The notes under the pieces: generated by a model
Told to the model about the DNA's origin: nothing
The model's input: the letters and a program-made list of their open reading frames with translations, nothing else
The model's database searches: none
From: Mesorhizobium tamadayense
GTDB lineage: Bacteria > Pseudomonadota > Alphaproteobacteria > Rhizobiales > Rhizobiaceae
Assembly (NCBI RefSeq): GCF_003863365.1
Contig: NZ_RQXT01000009.1
Location: 1 to 64,000, forward strand
DNA: 64,000 nucleotides
Reading direction: 5' to 3'
In this document: positions 9,544-20,200 of the stretch, piece after piece
Layout: every line of letters begins with the position of its first letter
Numbering within the stretch: position 1 is the first letter of the stretch
Program-made: the position numbers and the translations under genes

Positions 9544-9752
9544 GGGATGTATCCTGGAGAAAAGCGAAGACAGCTATGGCCTATCGTTAGCCATCTTTTC
9601 TTGAGGCAGTTCGAGGGGAAGGTGGAGCACAGGCTGGCTAGCGAGCGGCGCCGGGTATTCGCCCGCGACAGATATATTCAAAAAGTTGAAACCGAGCCTC
9701 TTCCGATCTAAAGACCGGGCCAAAAGACTCTGCATTGCCAATGAGTTGGAAA

Positions 9753-9829
9753 TGGCGCGAGTGACGGGGCTCGAACCCGCGACCTCCGGCGTGACAGGCC
9801 GGCACTCTAACCGACTGAGCTACACCCGC
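9753..9829 (-). tRNA. tRNA-Asp (GTC)
   Basis: A 77-base cloverleaf with encoded CCA. The 7-bp acceptor stem begins GCGGGTG. The anticodon loop CTGTCAC, flanked by CCGGC and GCCGG, gives anticodon GTC, and the T-arm contains GGTTCGAGCC. It is unpaired with other genes and has a good promoter 42 bases upstream. Confidence 0.95.
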
Positions 9830-9870
9830 GCACAGACGAGCACCTGTCAGGCGTGTTCGTCGTTGGGCGC

Positions 9871-9899
9871 TGGATAAGGGGTTCGTTTGCGGGTGTCAA
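9871..9899 (-). promoter_or_regulatory. promoter of tRNA-Asp
   Basis: On the minus strand, TTGACA (9899-9894) is followed after exactly 17 bases by TATCCA (9876-9871). This matches the rhizobial sigma-70 consensus and is correctly placed for a transcript that starts a few tens of bases before the tRNA. Confidence 0.65.
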
Positions 9900-10004
9900 G
9901 CGCGGCATGTGAGCATAACAGCAATCGGCAGAAGGTTTTTTGACAAGTGCGCCGGCATTGGGGAAATCCGCCTGACAACGGGTGCGCCGGCTGTTCATTG
10001 GGCC

Positions 10005-10032
10005 TTGCGAACAGAACCCTAACTGCTTAAAG
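10005..10032 (+). promoter_or_regulatory. possible promoter of tRNA-Val
   Basis: TTGCGA at 10005-10010 and TTAAAG at 10027-10032 are separated by 16 bases and end 14 bases before the tRNA. The match is weak, but the position is right and no better candidate is seen. Confidence 0.35.
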
Positions 10033-10046
10033 GTCCGGCCCGGAGC

Positions 10047-10122
<76 letters not shown>

Positions 10123-10143
10123 GTTTTCCTGCGGAATCGACAG

Positions 10144-10914
10144 TCACGGCGGCGTCAGGCGGAAATCCTGGCCCTCGGGCAGGAGCTGGCCGCCGTCGAC
10201 GACGATGGTCGTGCCGGTGATGTAGCTGGCGTCGTCGGAGGCCAGGAACAGGAAGGCGTTGGCGACGTCGCGTGGCGTGCCGAGGCGACCGAGCGGCACG
10301 GCGTCCTCCATGCTCTTGATGAAGGCGGCATCGCGGTGCAACTTCATGCCCTCGGTCAGGATGTTGCCGGGCTCGACGCCGTTGACGGTGATGCCGTAGC
10401 CCGAAAATTCCAGGGCCGCGGCGCGGATGAAACCGTTGATGCCGGCTTTGCTTGCCGAATAGTGGCCGTGGCCCGGGCTGCTCACCTGCGGGCCGGTGAT
10501 AGAGGAGGTGAAGAGCATGCGGCCGCTGTGCTGCGCCTTCATCGGCGCCAGCGCTGCGCGCGCGGCGTTGAAGCTGCCGCGAAGATTGACCGCCATGACG
10601 CGGTCCCAGTCCTCCGGGCTGGTGTTCTCGATGAGCTGCCAGGGATAGATACCGGCGTTCTGGACGATGATGTCGAGGCGGCCATGACGCTGCAGCGCCA
10701 ATGCTACGACAGCTTCTGCGTCGGCCATCTTCGAGATATCGGTGTGGATGAAGGCGGCACCCAGTTCGTCGGCGCTCGCCTTGCCGGATGCGGCTTCGCT
10801 GTCGGCCAGCACCAGTTTTGCGCCTTCCTCGGCGAAGCGTTGGGCTATGCCCCTGCCGATGCCGCGCGCGGCGCCGACGATCGCCGCCACCTTGCCTTCT
10901 AGGCGTCCGGTCAT
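10144..10914 (-). CDS. SDR-family NAD(P)-dependent dehydrogenase
   Basis: This 256-residue short-chain dehydrogenase has the cofactor motif GAARGIG near residues 14-20, NAGIYP at about 85-90, a catalytic Ser in the TSSITG region and the Tyr-Lys pair in YSASK. The C-terminal GTTIVVDGGQ is typical of polyol or sugar dehydrogenases. An upstream frame to 10998 lacks support; the ATG at 10914 fits the family start. It is the last gene of a leftward operon with a CUT2 sugar importer, 13 bases after the permease, so it probably oxidises the imported sugar or its derivative. Confidence 0.87.
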   Translation of the reverse strand: MTGRLEGKVAAIVGAARGIGRGIAQRFAEEGAKLVLADSEAASGKASADELGAAFIHTDISKMADAEAVVALALQRHGRLDIIVQNAGIYPWQLIENTSPEDWDRVMAVNLRGSFNAARAALAPMKAQHSGRMLFTSSITGPQVSSPGHGHYSASKAGINGFIRAAALEFSGYGITVNGVEPGNILTEGMKLHRDAAFIKSMEDAVPLGRLGTPRDVANAFLFLASDDASYITGTTIVVDGGQLLPEGQDFRLTPP

Positions 10915-10927
10915 CCGAGCCGTCCTC

Positions 10928-11923
10928 TCATGCGAGTTTTTGGCGAATGGTTTGCTTGAAAGCGTCGAGCAGCACGGCGGCCAGTACCAAGAGGCCATGG
11001 ATGACCTGGGTGAAGTTGGCCGGCAGACCCATCAGGTTGATGGCGGTGTTGATGGCCGACAGAAGCAGCACTCCGGCATAGACGCCGGGCAGCGTGCCGA
11101 CGCCGCCCTTGAGGCTGACGCCGCCGATGACGACGGCGGCGAAGGCATTGAAGAGCAGGCCGACCCCGAGATTGGCGGTGGCGCCGGACGTGCGGATGGC
11201 AAGCAGCCAGCCGGCGAGGCCGGCGATGGCGCCGGCAAGCACGAAGGCGATGACCAGGTTGCGGTTGACGCGGATGCCGGCGCGGAAGGTCGCGGTCTCG
11301 TTGCCGCCGATCATCACCAGATGCCGGCCGAACGGCGTCTTGGCCAGGATCAGCGAGAAGACCACGAAGCAGCCGATGGCGATCCAGGCGGTGAGCGGCA
11401 AGCCGGCGAGCCGCTGGATGCCGAACCAGCGGATGGCCGGCGCCAGATCCTGCGCCGACCGTCCGCCCGAGACGACGAGCACCAGGCCGCGCACCCAGAT
11501 GTAGGAGGCCAGCGTGATGATGAAGGCGCTCATCCTCACCTTCACGATCAGGACGCCGTTGATGACGCCGATGATGGCGCCGACACCGAGCGCGATGGCG
11601 AGCGATACCGGCACCATCAGCCAGTTCGGATGGAGCTGCAGGCCAAGGCCGATGCCGGACGAGCAGAACATGATGCCGACCGCCATGGCGCTGAGCGCCG
11701 CGACCGATTCGACCGAGAGGTCCATGTGGCCGGCAATGATGACCAGCGCCAGGCCGATCGACATGACGCCGAGCACGCTGGAAGCCTCGACGATGTTGGC
11801 GAAGATGCCGAGCTGGAAGAAGTTGGGAATGAAGGCGGAGAACACCGCCAGCACGAAGACCAGCATGAACCAGACGAGATTGTCGAGCACGAGCTCGAGG
11901 ATGCGGCGGGTGCGTGGGCTCAT
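10928..11923 (-). CDS. CUT2 sugar ABC transporter permease, RbsC type
   Basis: This 331-residue inner-membrane permease has about eight to ten hydrophobic segments. It carries the family sequence AGHMDLSVESVAALSAM near residue 64 and the late AAVVIGGVSLKGGVGT near residue 265, both typical of RbsC/FrcC permeases. It works with the ATPase and periplasmic binding protein encoded upstream. The start ATG at 11923 is 122 bases after the binding-protein gene. The sugar is not determinable. The order regulator, ATPase, binding protein, permease, dehydrogenase differs from the frcRBCAK order known in Sinorhizobium. Confidence 0.88.
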   Translation of the reverse strand: MSPRTRRILELVLDNLVWFMLVFVLAVFSAFIPNFFQLGIFANIVEASSVLGVMSIGLALVIIAGHMDLSVESVAALSAMAVGIMFCSSGIGLGLQLHPNWLMVPVSLAIALGVGAIIGVINGVLIVKVRMSAFIITLASYIWVRGLVLVVSGGRSAQDLAPAIRWFGIQRLAGLPLTAWIAIGCFVVFSLILAKTPFGRHLVMIGGNETATFRAGIRVNRNLVIAFVLAGAIAGLAGWLLAIRTSGATANLGVGLLFNAFAAVVIGGVSLKGGVGTLPGVYAGVLLLSAINTAINLMGLPANFTQVIHGLLVLAAVLLDAFKQTIRQKLA

Positions 11924-12045
11924 TGGCTTGTCCGGTTGGAGCTGATCCCGTTGGGGCCGATGCGGTTGACGTCGGGATAGATGCGCGGCCGCCAGGGCAG
12001 GGCACGAGGCTCCGGGCCGTTGGCCCGGAGCCCTGTCCGCGAAGT

Positions 12046-13086
12046 TTATTCGACCGATTTCACCGTATCCGTCGGCGGCTTCTGGTTGCCCCAGAAGGCG
12101 GGATTGTCGACGTTCTCCTTGGTGATCGCCGCACCCGGGATCTTGATGTTCGGGCCCCAGGCTTCCTTGGTCACCACCGACTTCAGGCCGAGCACGTCAT
12201 AGTCGCCGGGCTTGATCTCCTGCTTGTTGACGACCTTGTCCATGAACATGGCGACCGCGGCGGCCTGCGCGTAGAGCGGCTGCTCGACCTCGACGTTCAA
12301 CCAGCCCTTGCGGATCAGGTCGAGGCCGACCGGCGCGCCGTTCGAGCTCATCAGCATAACGTCGCCCGGCTTCTTGCCGGCGGCCTCGAGCGAGGCGACG
12401 GCGGCGACCGAGAGGTGAGCGGCATGGCTGAAGATCAGGTCGATATCCGGGTTCGCAAGGATCTGGTCGTTGACGATGGTCCCGGCTGCATCCGCCGCCC
12501 ATTGCATGGCCGGCAGCGAGATGATCTTGACGTCCGGAAACGCCTTCATCTTCTCCTCGAAGCCCTTTTGGATATCGAGCGTGTAGGGATCGCCGGGGTC
12601 GCCGAGCACCTGCAGGATCTTGCCCTTGACCGAGCCGTTCTTGGCTTTCAGCAGTTTTTCGGCCTGGTCGGCCGCGATGTGGCCGATCTCGACCGTGCCG
12701 GCGACCGAGGTGAAGTCGGAAGGCGTGGCGGTGATCTGGCGGTCGAACTCGACCACCGGGATGCCGGCCGCGCGGGCGGATTCAACGGATGGCTTCAACG
12801 CGTTGAAATCGACCGCGGCGAGGATGATCGCCTTCGGCTTCAGCGCGATCACGTCGTTCATCTGCGATTGCTGGGCGTCGGTCTTGTTGTCGGCGTTCAG
12901 CGTCTTCATCTCGTAGCCGACCTGCTTCAGGAACAGTTCCAGCGCGCTCACCGAGCCGGTCTGGAATTCGTCGAGCAGTGTCGGCACCAGGTAATAGACG
13001 GTACCCTTGGACTGGGCGAATGCCGGCGTGAGCGTGGCAACGGCCAGGGCCAGGATACCGAAGACAGAAAGTAGCATTCGCTTCAT
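12046..13086 (-). CDS. periplasmic sugar-binding protein, RbsB family
   Basis: This 346-residue type I periplasmic binding protein has a Sec signal peptide at residues 1-24 (MKRMLLSV to TPAFAQ). The mature domain has the two-lobed family features [24 protein letters not shown] and [14 protein letters not shown]. It captures a monosaccharide for the RbsC-type permease. A GAGGAG ribosome site precedes the ATG at 13086. A gap of 122 bases follows before the permease gene, which could hold a processing site that raises binding-protein levels relative to the permease. Confidence 0.88.
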   Translation of the reverse strand: MKRMLLSVFGILALAVATLTPAFAQSKGTVYYLVPTLLDEFQTGSVSALELFLKQVGYEMKTLNADNKTDAQQSQMNDVIALKPKAIILAAVDFNALKPSVESARAAGIPVVEFDRQITATPSDFTSVAGTVEIGHIAADQAEKLLKAKNGSVKGKILQVLGDPGDPYTLDIQKGFEEKMKAFPDVKIISLPAMQWAADAAGTIVNDQILANPDIDLIFSHAAHLSVAAVASLEAAGKKPGDVMLMSSNGAPVGLDLIRKGWLNVEVEQPLYAQAAAVAMFMDKVVNKQEIKPGDYDVLGLKSVVTKEAWGPNIKIPGAAITKENVDNPAFWGNQKPPTDTVKSVE

Positions 13087-13127
13087 GTCGTTCGCTCCTC
13101 TTTTGCGCCGGACCCCTCATTTGTCGT

Positions 13128-13892
13128 TCAGCCCGCCGGTCCGGCACCGGCGAGTGTCTCCCCGGTGATCATGTTGATCACCGCGTCGGGACTTGTCTTG
13201 TTGCGCGCAACATCGCCCGCCACGACGCCCTGGCGGATCACAACGATCCGGTCGGCGACCTGGAAGGCCTGCTGCATGATGTGGGTGATGATGACGACGC
13301 CGATGCCCTGGCTCGCCACCTGGCGGATCATGTCGAGGCCGCGGCGCGTCTGCTCGACGCCGAGCGCGGCGAAGGGCTCGTCGAGCAGCACCAGCTTGCC
13401 GCCCCAATGGACGAAGCGGTTGAGCTCGATCGCCTGCCGCTGGCCGCCGGAAAGATGCTCGACCTTGGTGCGCAGCGAGGGAATGCGCGTGCCCGCATTG
13501 GCGAGCGCCCTCGCCACCACCGCTTCCATGGCGCGCTCGTCGAGCACCGGAACGCCCAGCACCTTGCGCGTGATCTCGCGGCCCATGAAGAAGTTGGCCA
13601 CCACGTCGACATTGGTGCACAGCGAGAGGTCCTGGTAGACCGTCTCGATGCCGGCGGCCTTGGCCTCGGCGGGAGATTTGGCGAGGAATTCCTTGCCCTC
13701 GAACAGCATGCGGCCGGAGGTCGGCTCGAGCCCGCCGGCGATGATCTTGACCAGTGTCGATTTGCCGGCGCCGTTGTCGCCGAGCAGCGCCACCACCTCG
13801 CCGCGCGCGATCGAAAAGCTGATGCCCCTCAGCGCGTGGATGGCGCCGTAGTTCTTGGTGATGTTGTCCAGGACCAGCAGGGGTTCGCTCAT
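13128..13892 (-). CDS. CUT2 sugar ABC transporter ATPase, single-domain
   Basis: This 254-residue ATPase has Walker A GDNGAGKST at about residues 37-45, signature LSGGQRQAIE near 148 and Walker B KLVLLDEPFAALG near 165. Unlike RbsA, which has two fused ATPase domains, it has one, as in FrcA, so two copies must form the active dimer. Its ATG overlaps the stop codon of the ROK regulator by four bases (ATGA), which indicates translational coupling. The binding-protein gene follows after 41 bases. Confidence 0.87.
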   Translation of the reverse strand: MSEPLLVLDNITKNYGAIHALRGISFSIARGEVVALLGDNGAGKSTLVKIIAGGLEPTSGRMLFEGKEFLAKSPAEAKAAGIETVYQDLSLCTNVDVVANFFMGREITRKVLGVPVLDERAMEAVVARALANAGTRIPSLRTKVEHLSGGQRQAIELNRFVHWGGKLVLLDEPFAALGVEQTRRGLDMIRQVASQGIGVVIITHIMQQAFQVADRIVVIRQGVVAGDVARNKTSPDAVINMITGETLAGAGPAG

Positions 13893-15055
13893 GCCGCGAT
13901 ATCTCCGCCTTTCAGAAGGTCGCCCTCGCTCTGCCGCTTGGCGGTGAAGATCTGGCCGAAGCGCGGTGAAAGCACGCCGGAAACGGCAAGTGCGGCGGCC
14001 CCGCGCAGCACCGTGTGCTGGCCGCCCTGCGCCACCACGATGCGAGATGTCCGTCGGTCCCTGCGGGCCGAGACCGAATTGTGGAGCGGCTCTGCCGATG
14101 CCGACAGCCGCTCGAGCAGGGCCGGCGAGGCCAATCCGCCGAGGACGATCGTCTCGGGGTCGAAGAGGTTTTCGATGGTGGCGATGGCGTTACGGAAGAT
14201 CGGCGCGACGTCGGCCACCCAGTCGGCATCGTCGCCGCTCCAGCGTCCTCGCGCTTCCAGCGAGATATAGCGTTCCAGGCAGCCGCGGTTGCCGCAGGGA
14301 CAGGGTTCGCCGCCCGGGACGACCGGGATATGGCCGATCTCGCCGGCATTGCCCCAGGCGCCGCGCAATGCGCTTCCGTCATGCAGCATGGTGCCGCCAA
14401 GGCCGAAGCCGAAATAGAGATAGTAATATTCTGAATGCTTCGCGCCGAGGCCGTAGAGGCGCTCGCCCATCGCGGCGGCCGCCATGTCGTTTTCGAAGAA
14501 GGCCGGCAGGCCGGTGACGGCGGTCAACCTTTCGCGCAGCGGAACGTCCTGCCAGCCGGCCATGGTGGTCGGGCCGACAAAGCTCATCGGCTCGACACCG
14601 AACGGTCCCGGAAGCGCCATGCCGATGCCGATGACGCGGCCACCCGAGCGGCGGCCGGTCAGTTCGGCAACCATGGCGCCGATCGCATCGAAGGCATCAT
14701 CGGGCGTCGCGCTGGGCGCCTCGCGATGCGCGCTCTCGATCACGTCCCCGCTGAGATTGATCAGCGCGGCGTCGATACCGAGCGGGGTGAGGTGGATGCC
14801 GACGGCGAAACCACCTTCCGGATTGATGCGCAGCGTTGCGGGCGGCAGGCCGCGGCCCTTCGGCTCCTCGCGAACCGAAAGAATAAAGCCTTGCTCCTCC
14901 AATTCGCGAACGATGGTCGACACCGTCTGGACGGTGAGCCCGACATGCCGGGCGATCTCGCCGCGGGCGATGGGGCCGAACCGGCGGATGGACTCAAGCA
15001 CGATGCGCCGGTTGTACGGCCGCCCGAATTCCTGATTGGTCCCCCGCAACGCCAT
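13889..15055 (-). CDS. ROK-family transcriptional regulator
   Basis: This 388-residue regulator has an N-terminal winged helix (ESIRRFGPIARGEIARHVGLT then VSTIVRELEEQGF) and a ROK sugar-kinase-like domain. That domain carries the zinc-binding cluster CPCGNRGCLE near residue 245. It likely binds the imported sugar and controls this operon, as FrcR and NagC-like proteins do. The longest frame starts at a TTG at 15079; the ATG at 15055 has a GGGAG eight bases upstream and is preferred. It is the first gene of the operon and overlaps the ATPase gene by four bases, so it is probably autoregulated. Confidence 0.85.
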   Translation of the reverse strand: MALRGTNQEFGRPYNRRIVLESIRRFGPIARGEIARHVGLTVQTVSTIVRELEEQGFILSVREEPKGRGLPPATLRINPEGGFAVGIHLTPLGIDAALINLSGDVIESAHREAPSATPDDAFDAIGAMVAELTGRRSGGRVIGIGMALPGPFGVEPMSFVGPTTMAGWQDVPLRERLTAVTGLPAFFENDMAAAAMGERLYGLGAKHSEYYYLYFGFGLGGTMLHDGSALRGAWGNAGEIGHIPVVPGGEPCPCGNRGCLERYISLEARGRWSGDDADWVADVAPIFRNAIATIENLFDPETIVLGGLASPALLERLSASAEPLHNSVSARRDRRTSRIVVAQGGQHTVLRGAAALAVSGVLSPRFGQIFTAKRQSEGDLLKGGDIAA

Positions 15056-15221
15056 GGCTTTCGCTCCCAGCTGACGCAAGGTTCGCAGAGAAGATTTATT
15101 CAGTCAAATGGAATTCAAAAATATTTTCGAGCTTGACCGCAAGGGACGCGGCCTAACCGGCAGGCTAGATTGTCGGAAGTCTCGTGTCGGACGGCGCGGC
15201 GTTCGCTCCGGCGAACGCGCG

Positions 15222-16496
15222 CTACAGGAACTGCGCGACCTTCTTGCCGACCGCGAGGAAGCGCAGCGGGTCGACCGCCTCGCCGCTGTGGCGCACTTCG
15301 TAATGGAGATGCGGGCCGGTCGAGCGGCCGCTGCTGCCCGTCTTGCCGATGACGTCGCCGGCGGCGAGCTTCTGGCCGACGGTGACGTCAATCTCGCTCA
15401 GATGACCATAGCGGGTGGAGAAACCGTTGCCGTGGTCGACCTCGACCATGCGTCCGTAGCCGCCGTTCCAACCCGCCTTGGTGACGACGCCGGCGGCCGT
15501 GACCTTGGCCCGCATCCCGATCGGCGCCCTGAAATCCATTCCCGTATGCAAGGCGGCCGTGCCGAGGATCGGGTCGGTACGCACGCCGAACGGACTGGTG
15601 ACCGGGCGGCCAGGGGCAGGATTGGTGAGCGGCAGCTTGCGCGCGTCCTTCTTGACTTGATCAAGCGCATCAAGAGCTTCGTCCAGCTCCTTGACCTTGC
15701 TGTCGAAGATCATCGAGGAATCGAGTGGCACCAGCGGCCCGCCGACATCGTTCTTGTCGAGCTCTGTGTCTACCGGCAGGCCGGCGGCTTCGAGCGCCTG
15801 CGAAATTGCATCGGCGCTCCGGTAGGCATTGTCCGCAAGCCTGGCGATGCGGGAAAGCTGCTGGCTCTCGATGGCCTTGAGCGATGCGTTGATCGACACG
15901 AACAGCTTGTCGGCGCGATCGGCGGCCGTTTCGTTGTCGAGCGGATCGGAGCGGGTCGACCACAGCGAGAACGGCCTGGTGTCGCCGGCACCCAGACTGG
16001 CGACCGAGTAGGTCGGGGCCTGCGAAAGGCTGCCGGTCGCATCGGCATGCTCGTCGGGTTTCGTCGCGGTATCGGCCGGCATATCGCCGACCTCGCTTTC
16101 GGCGCGTTCGAGGATCGGTCCGAGCCGCCCATGGCGCTGGCTGAGCTGGGTCTGCCTGGCCAGCAGCTCGCTGACCTTGGTTTCCATAAGCTGCTGGTCG
16201 AGAAGCTGGCGGCTGGTGATGCGGTCGACCTGGGCGCGAAGCGCGGAGATGCGGTCCTCATAGGCCTGCTGCATGCGCGCCTGCCTGGCCGTGGTCGCGC
16301 CGATCAGATCGTCGCGTAGCACCAGATAGGAGGTGGCGAGCAGGTAGCCGATGGCGATCGCCGCCAGGGCGGACCCGATGAACGCGGCAAGCCAGGGACG
16401 GATGGTGAAATGCCTGATCTCGTTGCCCCGGGCGATAATGACCGTGTGGGGCTCCTTGCGCCTGCCGAAGACCGCTGACTGACCGTTTGGATTCAC
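15222..16496 (-). CDS. M23 (LytM-type) peptidoglycan endopeptidase, membrane-anchored
   Basis: This 424-residue protein has one transmembrane segment at residues 34-58. A helical and probably coiled-coil stalk follows (about 68-130 and 195-285), then a C-terminal peptidase M23 domain at about 300-415. The zinc ligands His317, Asp321 and His398 (HTGMD and GPHLHYE) are intact, so it may be an active cell-wall hydrolase instead of an EnvC-like activator. The start is the GTG at 16496; no ATG allows the transmembrane segment. It is a single leftward gene with no obvious operon partner. Confidence 0.87.
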   Translation of the reverse strand: MNPNGQSAVFGRRKEPHTVIIARGNEIRHFTIRPWLAAFIGSALAAIAIGYLLATSYLVLRDDLIGATTARQARMQQAYEDRISALRAQVDRITSRQLLDQQLMETKVSELLARQTQLSQRHGRLGPILERAESEVGDMPADTATKPDEHADATGSLSQAPTYSVASLGAGDTRPFSLWSTRSDPLDNETAADRADKLFVSINASLKAIESQQLSRIARLADNAYRSADAISQALEAAGLPVDTELDKNDVGGPLVPLDSSMIFDSKVKELDEALDALDQVKKDARKLPLTNPAPGRPVTSPFGVRTDPILGTAALHTGMDFRAPIGMRAKVTAAGVVTKAGWNGGYGRMVEVDHGNGFSTRYGHLSEIDVTVGQKLAAGDVIGKTGSSGRSTGPHLHYEVRHSGEAVDPLRFLAVGKKVAQFL

Positions 16497-16665
16497 GGGA
16501 CCAAGCTTTCGTTACGACTCCAACGACAGCCGGGATTACACATTATTAGGGTTAACAAAGCTTTGCCGGCCGCAACGCTCCCGTGACCAATTCACGCATT
16601 GCGGGTGGCGGGTTGCGGCCGGGAGAGGCCGGTCGGCGACGCCTCGAAAGCTTGGGTCCCTAGCT

Positions 16666-17133
16666 TCAGAGAGCGCGCACCGCCGCCAGCACCTCTTCGG
16701 CATGGCCCTTGACGCGTACCTGGCGCCAGATGCGGGCGATGCGCCCATCTTTGCCGATCAAAAAGGTCGCGCGCTCGACGCCCATATATTTGCGGCCATA
16801 CATCGTCTTCTCGACCCACAGATGGTAGGCCTCGATCACCTTGCGCTCCTCGTCGGCGACCAGATCGACGGTCAGATCGTACTTCGCCTTGAATTTGTCG
16901 TGTTTCTTGACGCTATCGGGAGACAGCCCGATGACCACGGCGCCCGCCTTCTCGAATTCCGGCTTCAGCTGCGAGAAGCCGATCGCCTCATTGGTGCAGC
17001 TTGTGGTGTCGTCCTGCGGATAGAAGTAGAGTACGACAAGCTTTCCCCGCAATGCAGCGAGGCCGAGAGAGCCTCCGCCGTCGCGCGGAAGATCGAATTG
17101 CGGCGCAACGTCGCCCACTGCGAGATCAGTCAT
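16666..17133 (-). CDS. bcp: thiol peroxidase of the Bcp/PrxQ family, 1-Cys type
   Basis: This 155-residue peroxiredoxin has the peroxidatic Cys46 in the motif DDTTSCTNEA. Family members usually read TPGCT; here it is TTSCT, and the common second Cys five residues on is absent, so it looks like a 1-Cys form. It reduces hydroperoxides with help from thioredoxin or glutathione. It diverges from the AsmA-like gene across 95 bases. Confidence 0.85.
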   Translation of the reverse strand: MTDLAVGDVAPQFDLPRDGGGSLGLAALRGKLVVLYFYPQDDTTSCTNEAIGFSQLKPEFEKAGAVVIGLSPDSVKKHDKFKAKYDLTVDLVADEERKVIEAYHLWVEKTMYGRKYMGVERATFLIGKDGRIARIWRQVRVKGHAEEVLAAVRAL

Positions 17134-17228
17134 ATCGATGCCCTTGTTGGCGGTTACGCGCGGGAAAGCATCGATATAACGTGAAGCGGGGATTCGTCCA
17201 CGACGAGTTCGTTACAACGGAATATTGC

Positions 17229-20200
17229 GTGGATCAGGAGCAACCGCAGCACGAGAAGATCAGGTTCAGGCGTGACGAGATCACCGACCTGGGGGCGTTT
17301 CCGTCCGCGTGCAGCGTGCCGCCGCTCGGCCGTGCCGCGGCTCGCCGCCGCTTCCGCATCATCGGGCGGGTGTTCGCCGGACTCTGCGCGCTGGTGCTTC
17401 TGGCGGTAGCAGGCGTCTATGCGCTCGGCACGTCGGGCATCGGCACGGAGCGGCTTCGCGCCGAAGCCGAGGCGGCCATCGAGAAGCTCGCCGGCGTCGA
17501 TGTCGACGTCACGGTCGGGCCGGCGCGGCTGACGCTTGACGGATCGAGCTTCGTCGCCCTGCAGGTGAGCGATGTCCACTTGAAGACGGCCGACGGCAAG
17601 CCGATGGCCGAAGTTGGGCGTGTCCGTTTCGGCATGCGTCTGCTGCCGCTGCTGTCCGGCGAGGTCCGGCTGACCAGCGCCAGGTTCTCCGATGCCCACA
17701 TCATGGTCGCCGCGATGCCGTCCGGCAACGGCGACTGGACGGCGGGATTGCGTAACGAGGACGGTCTCGTCGATCCCGAGAAAATGTCGGCGGCGGTGTT
17801 TGCCGGCGTCAACGACGCGCTGGACGCGGTCCGCGAGGATTCGATGCGCCAGGTCGATCTGCGCAACGTCGAGTTCGAGCTGCCGGACACCGGATTGGTC
17901 AAGCGCGTGACTGTCACCGAAGCCACGGTCGAGCAGGCAGGCGCCGGCAGCATGCAACTCTCCTATGATGCCGATGTCGATGGCAGACACGCCACTCTAA
18001 CCGCGTCCGCGACCCGCGATGCCTCGGCGCGACGGATTGCCTCGCTGGATGCGAGTCTCCAGATAGACAGCACGGACGCGGGGTCAAACGCCGAAAGCCT
18101 AGCTCCCGGAGCCGCCCCGGCTGCCGGCGCCGGCAAGCTTGGTTCGATTGCGCTGAAGCTTTCGGGCGCCGAAGCGTCCGGCGAAACGCCGTCGCGGCTG
18201 ACGGCCTCCCTGTCGCTCGGCGGCTCGGTGCTCGATCTCGGCTCGCGCGGGCTGCTGCCGGCCGATGTCGACGCCGATGCCACGCTGACGGCGGGATCGA
18301 ACAAGATCTCGGTCGACAGGCTGCTGATCCGGACCGGCCGCTCGACCTTCGATTTCGCCGGCTCGATCGGGCCGAAACCGGCGGCCGCGGGCGAGGAGCC
18401 ATCCTATCGCTATGATCTCACCAGCGACGGCTCGACGCTCGCCCCTTCGGAATCGCCGGAGCCGGCGCTTCAGTTCCTCGCCCGCATCGCCGGCGTCTAC
18501 CAGACCAAGAGCCGCATGCTCGTCGCCGAGCAGATCGGCGTCCGCTCCGGCGGTTCGAGCGAGGTGCTGGGCACGGCCTCGCTCGCCTTCATCGATAACG
18601 GCCCCCCTGGCGTATCGCTTTCGCTCAATATCCACGACATGCCGGTCTCGCATGTGAAGCAATTGTGGCCCTGGTTCTCCGCCCGCAATGCGCGCCTTTG
18701 GGCGCTGGACCATTTGTTCGGCGGCCGTGTGGTCGACGCCAACGTGCAGTTCCAGGTCGTGCCGGGGCGGCTCGGCAACGGCGTGCCGCTTTCCGGCGAC
18801 GAGGTCTTCGGCCGCTTCCAGGTCGAGGGCTCGCGCTTCGACACGGCTGGCCGCATCCCGCCGATCCGCGACGCCGTCGGCGTCGTCGCCTTCCATGGAA
18901 ACGACGTCGACGTCACGCTCTCCTCGGGCAGCGTCTACATGCCGAGCGGCCGCACCGTGGCGGCAAGCGGGGGCACACTGACGGTGAAGCAGGCGAACCG
19001 TTCACCGGTCATCGGCGCGCTCGACATCGACGTCGCCGGCGAAGCGCCGGCAATCGCGGAGCTCGCCTCCTACGAGCCGATCAACGCCATGCGCCATGTC
19101 GGGCTTGCGCCGGAGGATCTGAGCGGCACCGTCACCGGCCATGTGCGGGCCGACATTCCGTTGACCTCCGGCGTCGACACCTCGACGCTCGACTGGCTGG
19201 TGGCGCTGGACTACCAGGACCTTTCGCTCGCCAAGCCGTTCGAGGACCAAACGGTGACCGAGGCCGACGGGTCGATTACCGTCAGCCCCGACCGTGCGGT
19301 GATCTCGGCCAAAGCGAAGCTGAACGGCATTCCGGCGGGGCTCGACCTGGTCGAGCCGCTCGAGGACAATGGGCCGCCGCGCAGCCGCAAGGTGGCGCTG
19401 GTGATCGACGACAAGACACGCGACGCAACGATGCCGGGCCTCTCGCCGCTGCTCGCCGGAACCATCAAGGTGGCGATCGACAAGAGCGGAGAGGGCAGCC
19501 AGAACGTATCGGCCGACCTGACCAACGCAAGGCTCGACATCCCGTGGGCCGGGTGGAGCAAGGGCGCCGGCATTCCTGCCAAGGTCACCTTCACGATGGC
19601 GAAGTCCGGCAGCACCACCACGCTGTCCGACTTCGATCTCGACGGGAAGAGCTTTTCGATCGACGGCGACGTGACGCTGGTCAACGGGGCGCTGTCCTCG
19701 GCCCGCTTCAGCAAGGTCGCGTTGAACAGGGGCGATGATGTCGCCGTCTCGGTGAAGCGGTCGGGCAAGACCTACGCGGTCGACGTCAGCGGCGACTCCC
19801 TCGATGCCCGCTCGCTGATCAAGCAGTTCACCTCCGATGTCGACACAGCCACAAAAAGCGCCGGCGTCGGCGCGATCTCGGTCAGCGCCGACGTGAAGTC
19901 GCTCACCGGCTTTCACGACGAGGCGCTGTCGAACCTGAAGCTGAATTACAGTGCTGCCGGCTCCAGGGTGAATGGCCTCGATGTCAGCGCGACGGCGAGC
20001 TCCGGTGCCGCGATCACCGTCAGGAACACCACCGGCGCCGACGGCCGGTCGCTCAGGATGAAATCGGCCGATGCCGGGGCCATCCTGCGTTTCCTCAACG
20101 TCTACGAGCATATGGAGGGCGGGGCGATCACGCTGTCGCTCGCGGGCGCCGCCGACGGGCCGATGAAGGGCCAGGTCGACGCCAGCAATTTCTACGTCGT

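Noticed and set aside
9686..9877. small plus-strand ORF containing VTGLEPATSGVTG
   Set aside because: This is the well-known false protein read from the antisense strand of a tRNA gene, here tRNA-Asp.
10742..11980. 412-codon plus-strand frame rich in Asp, His and Arg
   Set aside because: It is the antisense shadow of the RbsC-type permease; the composition is implausible for a protein.
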